Assembly: GCF_000972845.2 (NCBI RefSeq)
Contig: NC_040033.1
Coordinates: 1,788,344 to 1,852,343 of the forward strand
Reading direction: 5' to 3'
Length of the DNA stretch: 64,000 bases
Source: Larimichthys crocea
Lineage: Eukaryota > Chordata > Actinopteri > Sciaenidae
Shown here: positions 1 to 14,130 of the stretch, one piece after another
How positions within the stretch are numbered: position 1 is the stretch's first letter
Layout: every line of letters starts with the position of its first letter
Position numbers and translations under genes: made by a program
The notes under the pieces: model-generated
Told to the model about the DNA's origin: nothing
Databases searched by the model: none
Seen by the model: the letters and a program-made list of their open reading frames with translations, nothing else

Positions 1-176
1 TGCTCGCACGCTGCGATGCGTAATAGCTGCTGCCGCTTCTGCTGCTGATATATTCTGATAAAACACATCTGTGTCGATTGTAATTATCGGTGTTTAAATC
101 CTGAAGTTGCAACTTAAAAGTAAAGCAATCGATTGCTCAACTTTTCCTTTATATTTCGTGTTCCGGAGCTTCTCTC

Positions 177-202
177 TGTGTGTGTGTGTGTGTGTGTGTG
201 TG
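177..202. repeat. (GT)n microsatellite
   Basis: Uninterrupted GT dinucleotides. It encodes the Val/Cys runs of spurious ORFs around it. Confidence 0.9.
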
Positions 203-588
203 CGTAATTCTCATTCATGGGTGGATGTTGGATCTAAACGTGCCCCGGCGCACAGAGGTCCTGCACCGCAGTACGCTGCACCGTGCGTTAAATGACGCGT
301 GGATGCGCAGGCCACGTCTCCAAAACAAACAACACCTTCACCTCATTGTGTTCAACTTAAGGCCTTTGTCTGTATCTCGGGTTTTTTTCTTTTTTTGTTC
401 CTCTCCTCTCCACCGCTGCAGCCAGTGGCAAATCCACGGGATGCGAATCGATGCAGGTGGGACAGCGTGCTCTGATAAAGGCGGATGACTTGTCAGTCTC
501 GTGGTTTGCCCGCAGCCTCACTGTGATGTCCTGCTGCCTTTTTTGTTTGTTTGGAGATCAGCTGAGGCCCAGCTTTCTTTCTTGTTTT

Positions 589-590
<2 letters not shown>

Positions 591-627
<37 letters not shown>
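591..627. repeat. (GT)n microsatellite
   Basis: About 18 uninterrupted GT units after a T-rich stretch. Confidence 0.9.
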
Positions 628-628
<1 letters not shown>

Positions 629-770
629 TGTCGGTGGAGAAGCTGCACCGCCTTTGAGTTGACTCAAGTTTTCTCAAACAACGTGTCCTCCAGCAGTTAT
701 TGACTACAAGATGATATCAGTGATGTGGCTGTGAATATTTAATGAGCCCTCTGAATAATGCAGGACGGGC

Positions 771-778
771 TATAAAAG
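771..778 (+). promoter_or_regulatory. TATA-box-like motif
   Basis: GGGCTATAAAAGAA matches the TATA consensus with GC-rich 5' flank. No transcript or downstream exon could be tied to it, so it is only a candidate core promoter. Confidence 0.2.
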
Positions 779-1437
779 AATTAACTCGGCTGCTTGGCTC
801 CAAAAAGAAAAGTCACATATTGACAGAGTGATGGGGGGAGTTGGATGGAGGAAGGGTGGAGGAGGAGGAGGAGGTGCGCTGTGACTGTGCAATCCTGAAA
901 ATGGAATTTTACTGCTTTGGAAAGTTTCTCCTGTCCTTCCTGTTGCTTGCAGATTGCTCCATGTTTAGTTGCCGCTGCTGGCTCGATGTAAGCCTGAGGT
1001 AATACGCCTGGAGGCGGCCAAGAAGTTGTTTTGAGGAAGCAGTGGTGGAGGTGGAGGTGGAGTTGTCAAACTACCCCGGGTGTATTCTGCAATAATCACT
1101 CCTCCGCACACTCGATGATAAATTACAGACGAGGACTCGGGTTGATCAGGAGGAGGAGATCGGGCGACCATCTGCGAAAGGAGCTTTTACATTTTTAACG
1201 AGTTGACTTCGTCTTTCTTTTGTTTTATCGGGGTGGTGGTGGTGGTGGGGGCAACAGCTTCCTGCTTGATTTCAGGAGGCAAAGAGCAGCAGCTCTGGTG
1301 AACGGAGGTTTTTGTGGTCCAGGTTTTTCACACGGCTTGGTTTTGAAGTTCAGAGATGAAAGGGACAGAGGAGAATCTGTGGCTGATCAAAGTCATACAG
1401 AAAACACGGCAGGTGCTGAATATTTAAAGCCTGTGCT

Positions 1438-1541
1438 CGGTGTGTGTGTAGTGTGTGTGTAGTGTGTGTGTGTGAGGGAGGGCAACATACAGCTACAGTA
1501 TATGTGTTTGTGGGTCCGAGCTGTGTGTGTGTGTGTGTGTT
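1438..1541. repeat. Interrupted (GT)n cluster
   Basis: Several GT blocks separated by short unique pieces (1439-1473 and 1522-1541). Confidence 0.8.
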
Positions 1542-1697
1542 GTATGAAGACATTCGAAGCAGTCGGCCTGTTGCAGAACTGATTTGACAAGCGAGCGGGA
1601 ATAGACACATCAGAGCCATCTGCATCCTCCAACCCGGAGCTCCGATTACAGCAGACAGCCTCCTCTCGCTCCTTCCTCTTATATCTTCATGCAGCAG

Positions 1698-1700
<3 letters not shown>

Positions 1701-1736
<36 letters not shown>
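1701..1736. repeat. A36 homopolymer flanked by direct CATGCAGC repeats
   Basis: Thirty-six A residues. CATGCAGC occurs at 1688-1695 and again at 1739-1746, bracketing the tract like a short target-site duplication. Confidence 0.85.
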
Positions 1737-1741
<5 letters not shown>

Positions 1742-1759
1742 GCAGCCTGTCCTCTCGAG

Positions 1760-1773
1760 CCGTGACGTCACGG
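1760..1773. promoter_or_regulatory. Palindromic CRE (TGACGTCA) site
   Basis: CCGTGACGTCACGG is a perfect 14-bp palindrome with a full CREB/ATF site at 1763-1770, in a locally GC-rich stretch (1740-1960) just after a poly-A tract. A single site is weak evidence for function. Confidence 0.3.
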
Positions 1774-3803
1774 GATGGCGGGTTTACCCGACAGCCAGGG
1801 CGACGATGACCGCTGACCCGAGCTGATTGCATTATCCCTGCTCCAGATGGGCGGCGTCACTTTTTGACGTTCCCTCGCTCATGATATTGAACGTTTCTGG
1901 TCCTCTTGTCGTCGGCGGCGGCATCTGGAGCTAATAAAATCACATCCCAGTGGCCTGCGCCGCTGAAGCACACTCTCCGATCCCCTATGGGAATGTCTGC
2001 GGCCTTCTTTCTCTGCACTGTGTGTGTGTGTGTGTGGACATTTGTTGAGCAGTGAGTGGCTTCGCATGCGTGCGTGTGCAGCTTCGTTTACGGATGTTTG
2101 GAGTGGGAAGCCTCCAGAGCACCGCTGGGCATTGTAGTTCACGAGATGCACCTTGATTGTTTGAGTGCATTAGTCACAGTCTGTGTGATGCGATAATAAA
2201 TCCTGACGTTGTTTGTTCTGCGAGCGCGACCGGGATTCCTTCCTGAGATGTTCTCGTGCCAAATATTTATCAGGGGTTGCTCCTCTCAGAGCCAACTGGG
2301 CTCCTCTCCTCTCTCTTCTTCCAGGATAAAACCCGACGCTGCACAGGACAGACTTGTTCGTGAAGATTTCTCTCTCTCTTTCTCTTTTACTCTTTCTCTC
2401 CCCCGCTACCATGACACCGTCTTTCATTTCTCGAGGCTTCTCGTGACCATTAGAGCAGAATTTCCTTGCAGGCACAATGGCAACTTAATAACTGCTCCCT
2501 GCTAATGAGACAGATTCCCTTCAGAGACGCCTATTTACGGAGCAGTCTGAGCCGTAATTGCACAGAAACCGAAAAATACGGAATTTTTTCTTTTTCTTTT
2601 TCTTTTCACCTGCTCAGAAAGACAGCGGCACGTCCGTGACGTCTGGTTCCAGTTTATTGGCAGGAGCCGGCGTCACCTTTTCCCTCGGAAGGTCAACCCG
2701 AGAGCCCCAAATTGAATTTGCCACCACTAAAAAAAAGAAAGACAAGTGAATTAGACGGGACGCAGTTAAGCCGCGGAGAGGCTGCTTCTCCACGTCACTG
2801 TGGAGTCTAAATCCTCCACGAGGCCCGGGCCCGGGTCTGCTCGCTGTGTGTGCCGAGAAGATAAATACACATGGATCAGACAATTTACACCTCACTTAAC
2901 AATGGCTAATTATCTCTCCCTGCTTTTGTGCAAGGTGAACACCAATTACACAAACACACATGCATCTGTTGTCAAAGGTGGAGAGTGTGCGTGCAGCACT
3001 GGGTGGAGCTGATGGTGTATACAGTGCATGCAGGACTTAAGAGAAGAGTCCAGCTTTATACAGTGTGGCACGCTCGGATGTGACTATGAAATCACTTAGA
3101 TTCATGTCTTTGGGGTGGGAGACAGAGTAAATTGCTGCCAATGTTGAATAATGCAGTCTGCCAACAGCTTTTCTTTCTCTCTCCCTCAAACTGTGGCTCG
3201 GCTCCACAGCTTTTCTAATTATGAAGTGGCTGAGAGATAGCTTCACAACTCTGATACATACTGTGGTGGTGGAAACTGGACGAATAGCAATCTAACTGAA
3301 TTACCAACAAAGCCTGACAGACTTACGGAGTTTAGCGAAACATATTTGCAAAAGTAACATCCACACCTACCTATCCAGTCACCGACTGTAGACGCAGACA
3401 CCAATGCAAACAAACAAACACAGTACAAAGAGGGAAGGTGTACAGTTCTCCGCATGCTTCTCAGCACAATTTAACAAGATATATTAGTCACCCAGGAGGC
3501 AGCGGAAAGCCAGGCATCCTCAGTGTACGGCAGACTGCAGTCTGACAGTGGGAGATAGTGATTTACAACAAAGCCCCGTAGACCATGGCACAATTTCAGA
3601 GTTTGCCGAAATGACACTGGTAAAGCAGGGGCATGAAAGTATATCCAGCAGCCGCGTCTCATTTCTTACACCATTTGCCCCGGGAAGGGAAGGGGAGGGA
3701 GAGGAGGGGGGGCAAGATGACAAATCTACTATTGTAGCTACCACATGATGCCGAGTCGAGGATCGGAGTGTTTGTGGTGTCGCCTGAAACACGAGCAGAG
3801 AGA

Positions 3804-3848
3804 GGAAGGAAGGAAGGAAGGAAGGAAGGAAGGAAGGAAGGAAGGAAG
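3804..3848. repeat. (GGAA)n microsatellite
   Basis: About eleven GGAA tetramers. GGAA is also the ETS core, but here it is a simple repeat. Confidence 0.9.
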
Positions 3849-5459
3849 CCACCTTGAAGGACACCAAACATTCATTCACTCTTAAATTTGAGGTGAAATC
3901 GATTTCTTGACCCTGGGGAGGGACGACAATAATCACGTGATGGTGGAAATCACAGATCCAGATCAGTATCAGAATCTAATCAACCACCTCCTTCGCTCCA
4001 GGCTCGATCTCTCCGCTGAAATTTCATGCAGATTTTGTTCATTTGTCAGACGCCCTGCCGGCTCGAGGATGAACCGTCAGGGGCCGAGACACGACTTCCT
4101 TCACAGAAGTATAAAATAAATAAAAACGAAGGATGAACGTCGTTCGTGATGGATTTTTTCTAATCAAGCGATGTTTGAATCATTAGCAGTGAGCACATGT
4201 AAATATGATCTTCTGGAGCTTATTTTGACTTTGGGGAGTCTCAAAACAAGTAATCAGATTACAGAAAAAGTTACATAATTGTCCAGAGTTACATCTTGCA
4301 AAACTTTGAGGCGCCGTGCGACGAGTCAAACTTCACTTCACTGCACTTTTACGAGCTTTAAACATTCCTAATGTGCTCTGCTGCTGTACATTGTTTTACA
4401 AAAAAACATCCTGGAGGTAATGTCTTGTATGGTGTGTATGCATGTGTGTGTGTGTGTGTTTCAGCCCTGCCTTGAGGTAGCTGGTGCAGCAGCAGCAGCA
4501 GCAGCAGGAGGAGGTGGAAGCAGTGTGAGTGAGTGCAGCAGACAGATCATGTCCGCAGGTCCTGCCTTTCCCCTCTAGTTGGATTCCTGTCTCTGCAAAG
4601 CCCAGAGGCTTAACTCTGGCTGCAGTAAGTGGACTGAGGAACGCTAAACACTGTCTGGGGGAAGGCTGCTGAACATGACAGCCAGTTAATAAGTGTATGG
4701 AAGACGAGCAAGTGTATGAAGGAGTGGAGGGTTGGAGGTGGTGGTGGTGGTGGGCTTCGTCTGTCATCGTTGACTTTTGAGACTTTTGTGACGGCTCAAA
4801 GAAGAAGGAGCGGGGGATGATTGGTCAGGACGGACGGAGGGAGGCAGGGTGGGGATGATATTGACTGTCGGATGACGAGAGGGTAATAGGAGATCAGAGA
4901 GTCCGACCACAGGACAAGGAGCATTAGAGCCTGACTGGGAGTACAATGAAGACAGAGAGGAGGAGTGAAGTGAATGGCGGATGAAAAAAAATAAAAAAGG
5001 CAGACTTTGGTTTGGTGAGAGGAGGCGATAATGATGCTTTACTTTACTCCTGCGAGGCAGCCGCAGTGCGAGCTGTCAGCTCCAGGCGACGCTGGCTGGT
5101 GGGACGCTGCTGGGATACCACTTGGTATGTTAACCCCCCAGACGCCACCGACAGTATGTGATAGATAGCGGGTGTGTAATTACATGTGTGTGTGTGTTTG
5201 TTTGCAAAGTGTGACAGGAGTCAGCAAGCCGGGCCTTTTTCCACATCCGAGGTGTGTGTGTGTGTGATTTTAACGTGTCGATTTTTCTTGGCAGCGGTGA
5301 AAGCAGCAGAGTGATGTGATTTTCCCCCCTCTAACAGCCTCCAGGAGTAATGATCCAGGTTATTGCAGATGACGTGCAACACCTCAACCCAGCGGGCACC
5401 GCCGCTGCAAAAACCTGTCCTTATAGGTTAGACTTCAGGGAGACTGTTGTCTTGGTGGC

Positions 5460-5485
5460 AACACACACACACACACACACACACA
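5460..5485. repeat. (CA)n microsatellite
   Basis: Thirteen CA units. Confidence 0.9.
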
Positions 5486-8400
5486 TGATTCCTCCTGTCA
5501 CCTTCAGATGGGCTCCTCCTCCCGTGGATAATGGTCTCCTGTCTATGTCGTGAATGATATCTGGACTCCATTGTGTGCCCGTTTCCTCTGCTGCACCATT
5601 GTCCCGCAGAATGCCTTTTCTTCGTGGAGGTACAATGTGCAGTCAAAGCCGGATTCTGAGGCGCTATAAACGAACAGGCAAACACGGCAGCAAAGGTCCT
5701 ATTTACTTCCAATCCCCCAGAGTTGAAGAAGAGAGGTTTCCGCCATTGTTCTGCTACTTCTCAAAACATTAGGATGGTTCATTGTGAACAGGACGAATAG
5801 AAAGACCTCCCCATAAACTACCTGCCGTATCAAAGCCCAATGCGTGCCAGTACATTCCTCGGGGAAGGACACAATACGAGCCTTCTGCAGCAACACGGGA
5901 CATGCAGTAATAACAGTGTTATTGTATCGTTCTGAATAATACTCAGGGCGTCTCTCCTCAGACAGTCGGTGTCCCCTTTGAGAAAAGGTCACTCTTTGAG
6001 AACCCCGCCCCCTCCGAACAGCTGCACACTGCGCCCTGACACGAATAACTGACAGACGGATGTGTGCGGGGTCTCGCAAGGCCTCCAATTACTGTTTGAC
6101 GCCGCTGTCCATCAAAGACAAATGGGCCAGGACCTGCCAGAGGACCTTCAGGTTTGCCATCGGGCCTCGGAGTCCAAGTGCATGTGTGTGTGTGTGTGTG
6201 TGTGGGGGAGCTGCAAGCGCTCTGCAATAATTGAGTTTGATCTAATGAAGGTAATACCAAACTTGGGTTATTTTCTTTGCCCGAGGACAATGCCGAGAAG
6301 AGTTGGGGAAAGAAGAAGCCGGGGGAATTTCTTTGAAATGGAAAAATTGCATTAAACATTCCATTTGTATTAATTATATCGCGCCTCTTATTAACACTGG
6401 CGCGCTCAGCAGCAGCAGCAGAGGTAGCAGTGCTGCCCGTGGTATCGAGCTTAAAGCAACACTTCAAGCAATAATATTAGAGGCAGCCATCCGTGCCCGA
6501 GGCGCACCGAAAACTGCCCGTGATGTCACCGAATATATGAATATAGCTGTATTCTGAAGCATCGTGTCTAGACCTTTGGTCCTACGAGACATCAGTCACT
6601 CAAGTTACTCACCACTAGATTCAATTAATCATAGCCTTAATTCAATCCGATGGTCGGGCCTCCCAGCTGTGAGCCTCTAAGTGGGTTTTAAGAGAGAGCC
6701 GGAGAACTGCTGGTGTACGGTTCTCCGTGCAGGAGCACCGGCTGCCTGTCCGCCCGGGATTTAGTGACACTCCAGAGGTCAAGGGTTAGACTCAAACAGG
6801 CAGGAGGAGTGCTTACATGGGGTCAGGTGCACACTTGGACCAAGCAAGGAAAGCAAGCATGCACTTGGACACACACACACACACACACAGACACAGAATA
6901 TACAATGTCAGAACTCGACCTACAGTAGCAGGAGTAGACACTCGTGAAATATAGTGCGGATCTGCTCAGTCTCATAAATAATGGACGTTGGTGAAGCATC
7001 TGTCAACTTTTCTGTCAACCCTGTTCCAGATGGGAGTCAGACAGGCCAGGCCGGAGCAGCGTGTTACATACACATAACAAACCTCCATCCGGCGTGCCTC
7101 ATGCACCCGCCGCCCTGTTTACATCAGCGCGCTGACACCTGCGCTCACCTACACGCCTCAACCTATCTGCTGATTTATTGGGTTCTGCACCTCCAGCTTC
7201 CTCCACCGTTTCTTCTTGGACCTTCTAGACAAACACACACAAATCCAAATTTAATCATTGCAAGACGGAGTGCAACCTCCTCCCCTCGGTAAAATAAATA
7301 AAAGTCCTCGATCTGAATACACACATATTTTCCAAAAGCCCTCGGAGTAAACGCATCAGTAGCACCTCCGTACTTGGTGGCGGCGGAGACGGTAAACACA
7401 CAAACACACACAAACACACACAGACACACAGACGCCTCCTCTGGCTTTGTTTGTTATATGGCACGGCTCGCTTTTAACATTAAACACTGTGAGTTCCTCC
7501 CCGCCGCCGCCGCCGCGCTCGCTTTAAGCTCCGTACCTCCTCGACATCTGGCTCTGGGAGAAAACCGGGTGTGCGTCGTTGTGTACGAGGCCAGAAAAAG
7601 AGCGAGTTTGTGCACCGGAACAAGTTTCCGGCAGGGGGCTTGTCTTGCTTCCCTTCCCCTCTCTGGTGGCTGCGTTGCAGGATGAGTGGGATAGGTGCTG
7701 CCGGGTGGCGGTTACTGTACGGCTGCTTTATGGACTAACGCGCTAACGTCTTCCCGGCCTTGTCGTAATAGAGGATTCAGCTCATAAAGCAGCATCATGA
7801 TTTGCAATAAGCAGAGTTAGGGGAGAGTAATGAAGGTGTAAATCAACTGAGCCGCTCTTTTTTCCCCCTTCTTCTTCTTCTTCTTCTTTTAATCTGACAT
7901 TGGCAGTCTCACCGCCTCTCTCTCCTTTCTCTTCAGTCCTCCTCCTCCACCACTCTTTCTCTCTTTCCCTTTGCAGTAATGGAAAGCCTGGCACGCTGTA
8001 ATAAAGCAGAGCGAGCAGCAGTATTAGTAAACAGTCTCCACAATCATTCAGCCAAGTCCAACTCCTTTATTTTATGTGTGTGTGTGAGGTATTTCATACC
8101 CCCGTACTGTTGTGGGTTGTGGGCGTGGTGGGCTAATGAATGAGGATGGAATGAGGAGTATTTAATTCCAGGGGAGAGGGGACTGTTTGTTGGGCCTCCC
8201 TCATAAGAACGCCTTTGTTTTCAGTTTCTCACAGAAGGTTTCTCAACATAAAAGACCTTTTTTTTTTTCTCAATGGCGGCGTCGGGAATGTAGATGCAAA
8301 TTCGCCTCGCATACAAGCTTTGCAAAGAGGAGAGCCGGACCACACAGCCATCGGACACCACTTTTATATTCCTTAAATAAAGACGTCATCAGCTGTAAGT

Positions 8401-8682
8401 CGGATTGGAAAGCAGTCATCAAAAGAGAGAAAGAAGGGGTCCAATACTCCCGAGTCTGGCGAGGAATCATGTTAAAATTTCCATTCCTCGCTCCAAATCG
8501 ATCGTTTGGGTCCCCGCTCTCCAATATCCATGGTCACCTTTGCTATAAAGTAGGGTATTACTTCTTTAATGCAGTGGGGTTTCATTCTGTGACCAGTGAG
8601 GAGAGGAAGGAAAAGAAATGTATCTGGTGACCTCAAACACAAAGAAATGATGGCTGCGGATAATGAAAGAAAGTGGAATTTT

Positions 8683-8683
<1 letters not shown>

Positions 8684-8734
<51 letters not shown>
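8684..8734. repeat. (AT)n microsatellite
   Basis: About 25 perfect AT units; self-complementary, so it may form a cruciform and is prone to assembly length error. Confidence 0.92.
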
Positions 8735-8736
<2 letters not shown>

Positions 8737-11700
8737 CCAGTTCATGAGCGAGATTAGTTGCCTGAAGTCCGCCCATGACATTGGGCTGAATTATTTTCCT
8801 CGTCTGCCTGTTTAACTCCAGGTAGCCTCCGTGGACACGTTAATGCAGTATTGATTGTTTATCTGTAATAACACCGTGCTGCTGGCGTGCCGGTGACAAC
8901 ACGGGGAGGGGGAGGGAGAGGTGAGACGGTGACGGCGGCGGCGGCGGTGGTGGAGGAGGGTTTAAGGGAGGAAGGGTGCAAAGGCACCGCCGATAGATAA
9001 CACACCGCTACACCCTCGTTTGACTGGTGGCTGCCGATTTGATTGTGAATCTCGGGGTAAAACGAGGTGGCTGAACATATCCTATCTGGCAATAGTCCAG
9101 GTGTGAAATGGGAAATAGAAACTGGGGGTGAAAACGTCGCCGTGCAATGTGGCCGCCGCTCGATAACGCCGTCGCTCCTGTCTCCGAATAATTCAATCTC
9201 CCTACTCCTACGACCGTCACTGGTAACTCCGCAGTGCCAAACGCCGCCATCCGCCCACACTCTCTGCCCCTGGGCCCGGAGCCCATATGGCCAGCTACAG
9301 TGTCTCTCCGTGACCTATGGCCGGGCCTGTTGTTCAGCCAACCCCCCCGAGGAGCTTGGTAATTACAAATAAGCTGGAAGTCACACCAGCCACGAGAAAA
9401 GGTGAGTGTGATTAAAGATGTGTGTACAGCAAAGTTCAAGGGGGGGTGCTCCGACGGCGTGCCAGCATATTGAATCGTGTGTCTTGGCAGTGCCTGGGAA
9501 TCAAATGCTAACTCGGATCAATCAGGATTTCTTTGTTCATTAGAGTTGTCCGTTCCCAGGAGTGGCAATAAAAAACAACCCATCACAGCGCTCATTTCAG
9601 TGATGAGGCCTGCCGTCCCTCAGGGGATAACTACCCGAGGTAAATAAACATGAGTCATGGTTAAGGTCAGAGGAGATCACGGCCGTCTGTTGTTCATCTC
9701 AGAGGATGCATGAATCCTTTTTGACGTGATTGGATTGAGAGCAGCGTGGAAAGACCCTTATTTCAGCAGCAGCGCTGCCGGATCTATTCAGAACGAAGGC
9801 TGACAAATGAAAAGCCGACAAAGAAATGTGTCCATGCAACCCATTTCAAAGCAGAAACTGTATGAACACAGTTCACGTTCTTCATCCCGAGCCCGGTGCT
9901 GATGGCTTCCCTAACACTCCAGCGCCTCGCTGCTTTTGGTTGCGTTGCAGAATTTCGTCCAAATTTCGACCAAGCATCAGTGGACGACTCCGACTTTTGT
10001 GCACGTGTGACTCCTCCGCCATTAATAATGTAAAAACAGGTGTTCCTAACTGCCGCGGTGTTATTTTACGGTGGGCTTCCAGGAAAGGTCGTTACTCTTA
10101 GTCGAGGTGGGGGAACCCATTTTCCTCCGCTCGGCCTTTTTATTAGGGTCATATTTTTAGGTGTTGTGATGTCTTTGTTTTTGTTTTGTCCATGTATTAT
10201 TTAGTGTTTTGTGACAATCGTGTTTGTGGCTGTCTCGCTGTTGACCCGCTGTTACAGTCGATATACGCCTGAATGGAAATGTGCTTCCACGTCGCTCCCC
10301 TCCTCGTGTAATTGGCACAACGGGGGAGGCCGGAGACAAACGTGGGAACACAACTCCTTCAGTGATTTTCAATTCACCGCACCGAGTTTGACCTTTATGC
10401 GGCGCAATCAATGCGTTTGCTCTCGGAGACGCACTATTCATTTAAAAGCGAAAGGCTGTGGCGCGATCTGATATTCAGGCAGGGCGATATTATTAAGAGG
10501 TAAACAGCATTATTGACGTAGAAATAACAGCTTTTAATTAACAGCTTTAATGTGAGTATTATCCCCACATTGATGCAGCTCTGGCCTTTTTGCTCCAGAC
10601 TGTGCCGGGGCTAAATATACAGAGAACAGACAGTCTTGCGCTTGACTGCACACGTCACACATAAACACTTGGGAAGCAAACACTTGATTTGCATAGAGAC
10701 GGAGGCTCCCAAAACCACCAGTGTATTCCCACAAAGGCCACACTGGGCAAAGCAGGAAGCCGGCAGACCCCTTCCCTCCCCCTCTCCTCGACCATCTTCG
10801 TCCATTGTCCGTCCCTCAGATGAGGAGCAGTGTTTGGACCACACGGCTGGTCATGGCTGGTGTCAGAACGTGCTCCGGTGAACAGAAAAGGAAAGCAAAG
10901 GGTGTCTCATCTGCCGCTCGACGTGTCACAGGATGAATGCCATTAAGCTATTATGTCTTTTGTTCCTCATGTGCAGGGACGTCTCGCGCCCATTTGTTCT
11001 GCCGTCGAGCCGGGGATGACCACATCTGTTTGCCACCACGGTGCCGGGCGTTATTAATCTTCGCGAGAGGACGTTTAGCAAAATCAAACCTCCATTTATT
11101 AGCCTCCAGTGCAGGATTGGAGAACTGGCGAGAGGAGATAATGTCTTTAAGCTCCCATTTGGTCTATTCATTCTGAGAATCAGAAACCCCGTTCGCTGGG
11201 AAAAAAAAGTGAGAGACTCTGTTGTTTACGATGACACAGTTATATTTCAGAGCGCTGGAGTTGCAGTGACTTCATGCACCCCTTTGAAAGAAGGTCCTCA
11301 ACTGCCATGTCGCTCGTCTGTAAACACTGGTTCAAGTTCATAGAAGCCCATCTTTGTTTCTTGTCAAAGTGACAACGGGGGAGAAAGAGAAAAAAAGGGG
11401 GAGTGAGCTGAAAGAAAGTGTGAGACAGAGACAGAGAGAGAGATGGCAACCCACAATTTAGTCCAGACTTGTGGAGACATAAAAATCAAGTGCACTGGAG
11501 GAAGGGTTACTTCGGGAAGCCCCTCTGTGGGTTTTAAACTGGGCCACTACTTCCCGACGACGGTTTGTGAACGCTTCGGACTGAGTGATGCGAGCTCTGC
11601 TGAACGATGGCACGGGTGGAAATAACTAGAAAACAGGGGAAAAATAAGAGGGGGCTCTCATTGACTTGGCCCAGATTGTATGATTTATATGGGTTATTTG

Positions 11701-14130
11701 GTATGCATTTGGGCAGCGAGGCAAGGTAATGTGTTTGCAGTGAGCTCTGGAGCGGTGCACTGGGATGAATGCTGTGGGGCACACCCCCCTGCCTCTGACA
11801 GGGGGGGTAGCATGAGCTAATTTGTTTGGATTACTGTCATTCAGTCAAAGGCACAGTCTCGCATCGCTGTCACGTATGATCAGGATATTGATCAACCACC
11901 TGGTCCACGATTTAGAGGGTTTCCTACCGAACCCTTATGTTGCCTGGAGTTTACTCCTCAGACGCATCCGTAGTTTGCAGACAAACATCCAATAAATTGT
12001 CGAGCATTCGTCGAAACGGTGGCGGCACATCTCGGAGCGAAACTTAATGTGCTATTTAGAAGCAGAAAGGACTGTTAACTAAATCTCGGCGTCGCAGGTT
12101 GAATCCTAATTCCGACTGGAGGACTCGGTCAGCTTTGCATCCCAATTTGACTTTGGGTTGGGAGGATTTTATTCGCCAGCTTTCCATGATGATGATTTTT
12201 GCCCTCTTCAATCATTTTTTTGTTTTGTTTGTTTCCTTTGTGGTAATATCCAACCCACCATCTGTCTGAAATCTCCTCTTTAGTGATCAATTTCCTTGCC
12301 TTAATCTGAGGCATGTATGTCAGGTTGGAGTGGGGTGAAGTTATTTTCAAGACAATGCGACAGTGTGTCTAGACAGTGTTTCTCAGCTAAACAAAAGATC
12401 AATATATATTGACAGGCTTCTGAGGAGTTTTTTTTCCAATCTGTATCCATTTCTTACTGCAAGGACAGTACAGACACGAGGCTTGTTTTTATATATTTGG
12501 AGAGCAAGAGTTCATACCAGCTACCTGTTTTGTTTTTTCTGATAATTTGCCAGTGGGAACTCGGTTGTGAACCACTAACCCACATGGGCAATAAGACAAA
12601 TGAGCGAGCCCCAGATTTGGGTCGTACACACGGTTTCCCGACTCACACGTTGGGATTTAGCTGTAAAAATTTCTCCGGGGCGAGGAGCCGTAACATGGGT
12701 CGTGAATGAAGTCCGAGATGAGACGAGGAGGATGGAAGAGAGGAAGACGAGTAAGAGATGGTGCAACAACCTGCTGCCTGACACCTCGGCACATTAGCAG
12801 CCTTTAAGGGCCTCCTCTGTGGATTGCAACATGACCACGTTACCTGTGGCACCAGTGCCCAAACCTCCTCGTCTACCAAACCCCCCTCCTCCTCCTCCTC
12901 ACTTTTGCATCGCCTTTCCTCTCCCCACCACCACCACCATCCTCTCTCTTCTCCCTCGCTCGACGCCCTGGCTGACATTCTCCTCTCTCACTTTTAATTG
13001 CACCCCCGGGGCTCTTTCTGGGTTGCTGTGGAAGTCTTCGGCTCAACGGGCGCGATAGGGTGCTTTGCCGTGTCGCTCATATCCCTCGTTAGGGAGGGAG
13101 AGAAAGCAGGAAGGGAGAATGTCGGGAGAGGTGGAAGAAGCTAAGAAGGAGAGAGAGAAGAGGAGTGGGCCTCCTCTAAGAGGTCACTCCTAAGTCTAGA
13201 TTAGGCTAAAATGCCACTCAGGCACTAGAAAGGCCATTAGCTGGCCAGATCCAATATGTATCGACGGATGCATTTGTGTGACTCTGCGTCCCGTGTCTCT
13301 ATCCTCGTGCTCCAGCGTTTGATCAGACCGATAGATACATTTAATAGCTAATTGTTCTGATTCAAAATGTTATCCCAGGCAATTCTTTGAGCGTGGAATC
13401 ACGGGGGCATTCGGAAAAAAAAATTGGCAGCAGACGCATTAATCTTGCTTACCCCAGCACCCGACACAATGCAACCAGTCTCGTTGCTCTATGGCGACTC
13501 CACACAATCTGTGACAGGCAATTTAAAGCAATTTACTTTTTTTTTTTTCATTTTTTCATCAAGCTTTTTTTTTTTTTTTAACGCAATTAAATGGCACATG
13601 ATATGAAGCGAAGACGAGGCAGCCGAGAGAGAGAGAGAGAGTGTGTACGGAGGGAGAAAATAAAGGCAGCCTTGTGCTTGTTGTAAACACTGCCTCTTAA
13701 CTGGGAGAATATAATTATGGTGTCATGTTCTATTACACACCTTCATTATGACGACAGTGCTCCCAGAGAAAGCGAACAGGGAAAGATGAGACCTGTGGCT
13801 CTTTAAAAATAAATAAATAAATCACCTACAGCGCCTGGTGTTCAAGGAAAAGATGGCTGTAAACAAGAACAAGACTCTTCTTTTCTTTGGCTCTTCCTCT
13901 GTTGTAGTGGTATCGATCCGATACCATGTAAATTTGGGCCAGTATCGCCGATACCGATACTTTTCAATAAATAAGGTGGATGCGTCTTTGAGTTGCTAAA
14001 TCTCAGTCAATCAAATCCGTGCTCGATTACTCAACGTCTTTGCATCTTAACGGGTATCGTATAGATCTCCTATGGATGGATTCGTGTGGAAACAAGGCCT
14101 GAAATGAGAATTATGTTTGTTATTGTTATT

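Noticed and set aside
1350..1832. 160-codon - strand ORF with a long Phe run and His/Thr repeats
   Set aside because: It is the translation of the A36 tract and GT microsatellites; no conserved protein features.
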